Of a stretch of DNA of 9,139 nucleotides, positions 6,691 through 9,139 are shown piece after piece; position 1 is the stretch's first letter; each line of letters begins with the position of its first letter. A model generated the notes under the pieces. The model had not been told where the DNA came from. It made no database searches and was given only the letters and a program-made list of their open reading frames with translations. The stretch is from contig JAHEFC010000148.1 in NCBI GenBank assembly GCA_024640385.1, positions 1-9,139 on the forward strand, written 5' to 3'. A program made the position numbers and the translations under genes. Source of the DNA: Sphingobacteriales bacterium (lineage in GTDB: Bacteria > Bacteroidota > Bacteroidia > Chitinophagales > Chitinophagaceae).

Positions 6691-8754
6691 CTACAGAATT
6701 ATACTGAATATAGTTCCTTTTCCCTCTTCGGATTCCACAATCAATTCACCGCCATGCGCTTTCACGATATCGTAGCTTAAACTCAGACCCAGTCCCGTGC
6801 CCTGGCCCGTGGGCTTGGTAGTGAAGAAGGGCTGGAAGATCTTATCTTTTATTGCAGAAGGAATTCCATTTCCGTTGTCACGTACCGAAATAATTAGCGA
6901 ATTGGCGGATTGGCGGATTGACGGATTGTTTGGATCGCTAACGAGCTTCGTAGTTACAGTCACCTTGGGCTCATATCCGTCACCCAGTTGCTTTTTCTTT
7001 TCATGCACCGCATAGAACGCGTTATTGATGAGGTTGAGGATCACACGTCCCATATCCTGGGGAATCAGGTCCACCTTACCAATAGCCGGATCGAAATGGG
7101 TTTCTAATACGGCATTGAAAGTTTTATTTTTTGCCCGGAGACCATGATAGGCAAGACGGATATATTCATCGCAGAGTGCATTGATATCCGTAGGCTCTTT
7201 CTGCCCCGTGCTGGTCCTTGAGTGCTGCAGCATGCCTTTCACGATGGCATCGGCGCGCTGACCGTGCTGGAGGATCTTCTGTTCATTTTCCAGCATATTC
7301 AGCAAGATCTCCTCTGTGTCTCCCTGTCCCCCTCTCTGTCTCAGTGTTTCCAGCACCTCTGCAACCAGCTCGGTATTGAGCTGGGAAAAATTATTCACGA
7401 AGTTGAGCGGGTTCTGGATCTCATGGGCAATGCCCGCAGTCAGCTCTCCCAATGAAGCCATTTTTTCTGCCTGGATGAGCTGGGTTTGAGTAGATCTTAA
7501 TTGATGCAGTGCATTTTCAATTTCTTCATTTCGCTGTCGTAACGTTTCATTGGCTTTTTTCCTTTGCTGGTTATTTCTGAAGAGCAGGAGAAGAATTCCG
7601 GTAACAACGATAATACCCGACATCAGCAGGTATATTCTTAATTTATCCCGGGTTTCTATTTTTTCTTTCTCCAGTTTTTCCAACTTGGCCTGTTCCTCTA
7701 CGATCACGTCCTGGAATGCAAGAAGATTTTTTCGCTCTTCATCATGAAGACTATCACTTAATGATTTTGCCAGTTTTAAATAGACCATGGCACTATCAGA
7801 CTGACCCAGTCGATTGAAGCTGGACGTAAGGAGATTATATGCATCTTTTTTACCAAACGGATCTTTACGCTTTTCAAAAATTTTCAGGCTTTCTCTGGCA
7901 TAATATAATGCGGAATCATTTTTATTCAGGTCCGAATAAATGCGATTCAATGATATATCGGCGAGGGCAATGTGCACCAGGTCATTTGTCTCTTCCAGAT
8001 GAGGTAATGCGCTTAAAACTGTTTTCGCGGCGAGATCATAATCTCCCATTTTCTGATAGGTGTCGCCCAGGTATTTGGTTGCACGGCCTATTCCTGATCT
8101 ATCATTCAATTTTGTAAACGTTGCCAGGGCCGTATTAATGTACAAGAGCGCTGAATCCAGTTTCCGTTCACTCATATAGGAAATGCCCATGTGAAATTTT
8201 ATATACGCGAGCTGTAGTTCATTACCTGCAGCTTGGGCATATTTTTCCGCTTCGCGGTAATTTTTCATCTGGTTTTTGGTGTTATCGGTCCAGTTTCCTG
8301 TATAAGCATTCAAAAGTCCAACCAGATCATATCCACCGCTAAGTAATAATAATCGTTGTTTCGTTGGGTCTTCTCCGGGCGCCAGGTTCCAGATGGTTTT
8401 TTCAATAGCAGGGTCCTTGGCGATATTGATCGCCTTTAAGTAGTATTCCAGTGACTTTGAGAACTTTTCCATTTGCATCTGGATAATTCCCATATTGTTC
8501 AATATAGAAGCCTCGTCGTATTTCAGATTTAGTCTGACAGCGATCGGCAGGGCTTTTTCATAATACCACATCGTGCTGTCGCGATCCGCAAGACGGTAAT
8601 AGGACCCGAGATCGATGTAAGCTTTCATCCGGGCCGTATCGTTTGTTGCGTTAGACAGGGATCTGTACAACCTATCCAGATCTTGGTTATTCTGTTGCGC
8701 TATAAGTAACGATGGCATGAAGAGTAGCGGAATTATTTTTAAGATGATTTTCAT
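6691..8754 (-). CDS. TPR-containing transmembrane sensor histidine kinase (687 aa)
   Basis: This is a paralogue of the next kinase downstream. The signal peptide is residues 1-19 ([19 protein letters not shown]). TPR-like repeats lie at about 44-76, 81-112, 182-214, 222-252, 262-293 and 302-334. A charged coil (350-370, [13 protein letters not shown]) leads into the membrane helix at 373-392. A cytoplasmic coiled coil (396-428) precedes HisKA with H444 in [10 protein letters not shown] and the second-helix motif [14 protein letters not shown]. HATPase_c has N574/N578, G1 box D626-G630 and G2 box GTGLGL 652-657. All catalytic residues are present and there is no receiver domain. Its ATG overlaps the preceding kinase's TGA (ATGA, 8754-8751), which fixes the start and suggests translational coupling. 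Two low-complexity segments are odd: residues 470-481 ([11 protein letters not shown]) from a polypurine repeat, and 610-620 ([11 protein letters not shown]) from an 8-bp repeat. Compared with the 650-residue kinase, the second adds 11 residues before the G1 box. Confidence 0.96.
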   Translation of the reverse strand: MKIILKIIPLLFMPSLLIAQQNNQDLDRLYRSLSNATNDTARMKAYIDLGSYYRLADRDSTMWYYEKALPIAVRLNLKYDEASILNNMGIIQMQMEKFSKSLEYYLKAINIAKDPAIEKTIWNLAPGEDPTKQRLLLLSGGYDLVGLLNAYTGNWTDNTKNQMKNYREAEKYAQAAGNELQLAYIKFHMGISYMSERKLDSALLYINTALATFTKLNDRSGIGRATKYLGDTYQKMGDYDLAAKTVLSALPHLEETNDLVHIALADISLNRIYSDLNKNDSALYYARESLKIFEKRKDPFGKKDAYNLLTSSFNRLGQSDSAMVYLKLAKSLSDSLHDEERKNLLAFQDVIVEEQAKLEKLEKEKIETRDKLRIYLLMSGIIVVTGILLLLFRNNQQRKKANETLRQRNEEIENALHQLRSTQTQLIQAEKMASLGELTAGIAHEIQNPLNFVNNFSQLNTELVAEVLETLRQRGGQGDTEEILLNMLENEQKILQHGQRADAIVKGMLQHSRTSTGQKEPTDINALCDEYIRLAYHGLRAKNKTFNAVLETHFDPAIGKVDLIPQDMGRVILNLINNAFYAVHEKKKQLGDGYEPKVTVTTKLVSDPNNPSIRQSANSLIISVRDNGNGIPSAIKDKIFQPFFTTKPTGQGTGLGLSLSYDIVKAHGGELIVESEEGKGTIFSIIL
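6896..6927 (-). repeat. In-gene octad repeat (GGCGGATT family) in the ATPase domain of the 687-aa kinase
   Basis: Four 8-bp units on the plus strand are AGCGAATT, GGCGGATT twice, then GACGGATT. They encode residues 610-620 just before the strand leading to the DNGNG box. The same element, with different unit order, occurs at 8974-9005 in the neighbouring kinase. The 650-residue kinase lacks it and is 11 residues shorter there. Confidence 0.88.
7311..7342 (-). repeat. In-gene polypyrimidine/polypurine imperfect repeat in the dimerisation-hairpin turn
   Basis: The plus strand is almost pure pyrimidine with regularly placed G (CTCTGTG, TCTCCCTG, TCCCCCTC, TCTGTCTC), roughly 8-bp periodic. It encodes residues 470-481 ([11 protein letters not shown]), a Gly/Gln/charged segment where the DHp helices turn. 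It occupies the same place as the heptad repeat in the 650-residue kinase but has an unrelated unit. Confidence 0.65.
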
Positions 8755-9139
8755 GCTTTTTGATCAGTTGGCAATTGAAGAATAAATTCAGTTCCTGCTC
8801 CCTCAGTGGTATTCAGTTTCAGTTCGCCGCCATGGGCTTTTACGATATCATAACTCAGGCTCAAACCCAGCCCGGTTCCTTCTCCTGTTGGTTTGGTGGT
8901 GAAGAAGGGTTGGAAGATCTTATTTCGGATAGTTTCAGGAATTCCGTTTCCGTTGTCCCGTACCGAAATAATTAGCGAATTGGCGGATTGACGGATTGGC
9001 GAATTATTCGGGTCGCCAACGAGCTGCGTGCTTACGGTTACCTTGGGTTCATAGCCATCGCCCATTTGCTTTTTCTTTTCATGCACCGCATAAAACGCAT
9101 TGTTGAACAGGTTCAATATAACCCTGCCAATATCCTGTG
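8751..9139 (-). CDS. Sensor histidine kinase, C-terminal ATPase domain (partial, N-terminus off window)
   Basis: The last 128 codons of a kinase enter from the right edge and end in TGA at 8753-8751. The fragment starts [18 protein letters not shown], the N-box region of HATPase_c. It continues through the G1 box (DNGNG), the F-box ([11 protein letters not shown]) and the G2 box ([12 protein letters not shown]), and ends with a short hydrophilic tail (PTDQKA). A TTG at 9116 is an internal Leu of the N-box, not a start, since the frame and the homology both continue to the edge. It is very close to the 687-residue kinase over the same span, including the shared [11 protein letters not shown] loop encoded by octad repeats. 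This indicates tandem duplication. The stop overlaps the next gene's ATG, so both are probably co-transcribed and translationally coupled. The sensor part cannot be judged. Confidence 0.94.
   Translation of the reverse strand, partial: QDIGRVILNLFNNAFYAVHEKKKQMGDGYEPKVTVSTQLVGDPNNSPIRQSANSLIISVRDNGNGIPETIRNKIFQPFFTTKPTGEGTGLGLSLSYDIVKAHGGELKLNTTEGAGTEFILQLPTDQKA
8974..9005 (-). repeat. In-gene octad repeat (GGCGGATT family) in the ATPase domain of the partial kinase
   Basis: The four 8-bp units on the plus strand are AGCGAATT, GGCGGATT, GACGGATT and GGCGAATT. They encode the PIRQSANSL loop before the G1 box. A 32-bp segment including the first two units (8959-8990) is identical to 6881-6912. 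After that the unit order differs from the other copy, as expected for turnover by slippage or unequal exchange. Confidence 0.88.

Noticed and set aside
9114..9116. TTG as the start of the right-hand kinase fragment
   Set aside because: The frame continues to the window edge with conserved residues [10 protein letters not shown], so this is an internal leucine of the N-box.

Overview
The window is a tightly packed, single-strand (minus) array of four sensor histidine kinase genes, two of them cut by the window edges. It is most likely from a Bacteroidota genome, probably Chitinophagaceae or a relative. This rests on the architecture (secretion signal, periplasmic TPRs, one membrane helix, HisKA and HATPase), the kinase core motifs ([52 protein letters not shown]), weak ribosome binding sites, and 7-8 bp periodic repeats of a kind I associate with that phylum. 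The taxonomic call comes from pattern recognition, not a search.

Layout in transcription order, right to left. (1) 9139-8751 is the C-terminal ATPase domain of a kinase whose N-terminus lies beyond the right edge. (2) 8754-6691 is a complete 687-residue TPR kinase whose ATG overlaps the previous stop in an ATGA. (3) 6677-4725 is a complete 650-residue TPR kinase, 13 bp downstream. (4) A 192-bp gap (4724-4533) holds a perfect 38-bp inverted repeat. (5) 4532-1 is the first 1510 residues of a very large protein: signal peptide, TPR region, one membrane helix, then at least six tandem copies of a ~190-residue GAF-like module joined by coiled-coil linkers. Its C-terminus, expected to be a kinase core, is off the left edge.

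How they may work together: each complete N-terminus looks like a periplasmic TPR sensor connected through one transmembrane helix to a cytoplasmic signalling part. The kinases are close paralogues arranged as a likely operon, and no response regulator or receiver domain is visible. Partners must be encoded elsewhere, or the kinases may cross-phosphorylate or form heterodimers (inference).

The most unusual signal is a set of short-period repeats (7 or 8 bp) placed inside the kinase coding sequence. One lies in the turn of the dimerisation hairpin of the 650-residue kinase, and a different one lies at the same turn in the 687-residue kinase. A third family lies in the same ATPase loop of two neighbouring kinases. 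A fourth, heptameric, forms the intergenic palindrome. All the in-gene copies keep the reading frame. There is no gene-free stretch longer than 192 bp, and I saw no RNA genes, transposases or CRISPR.
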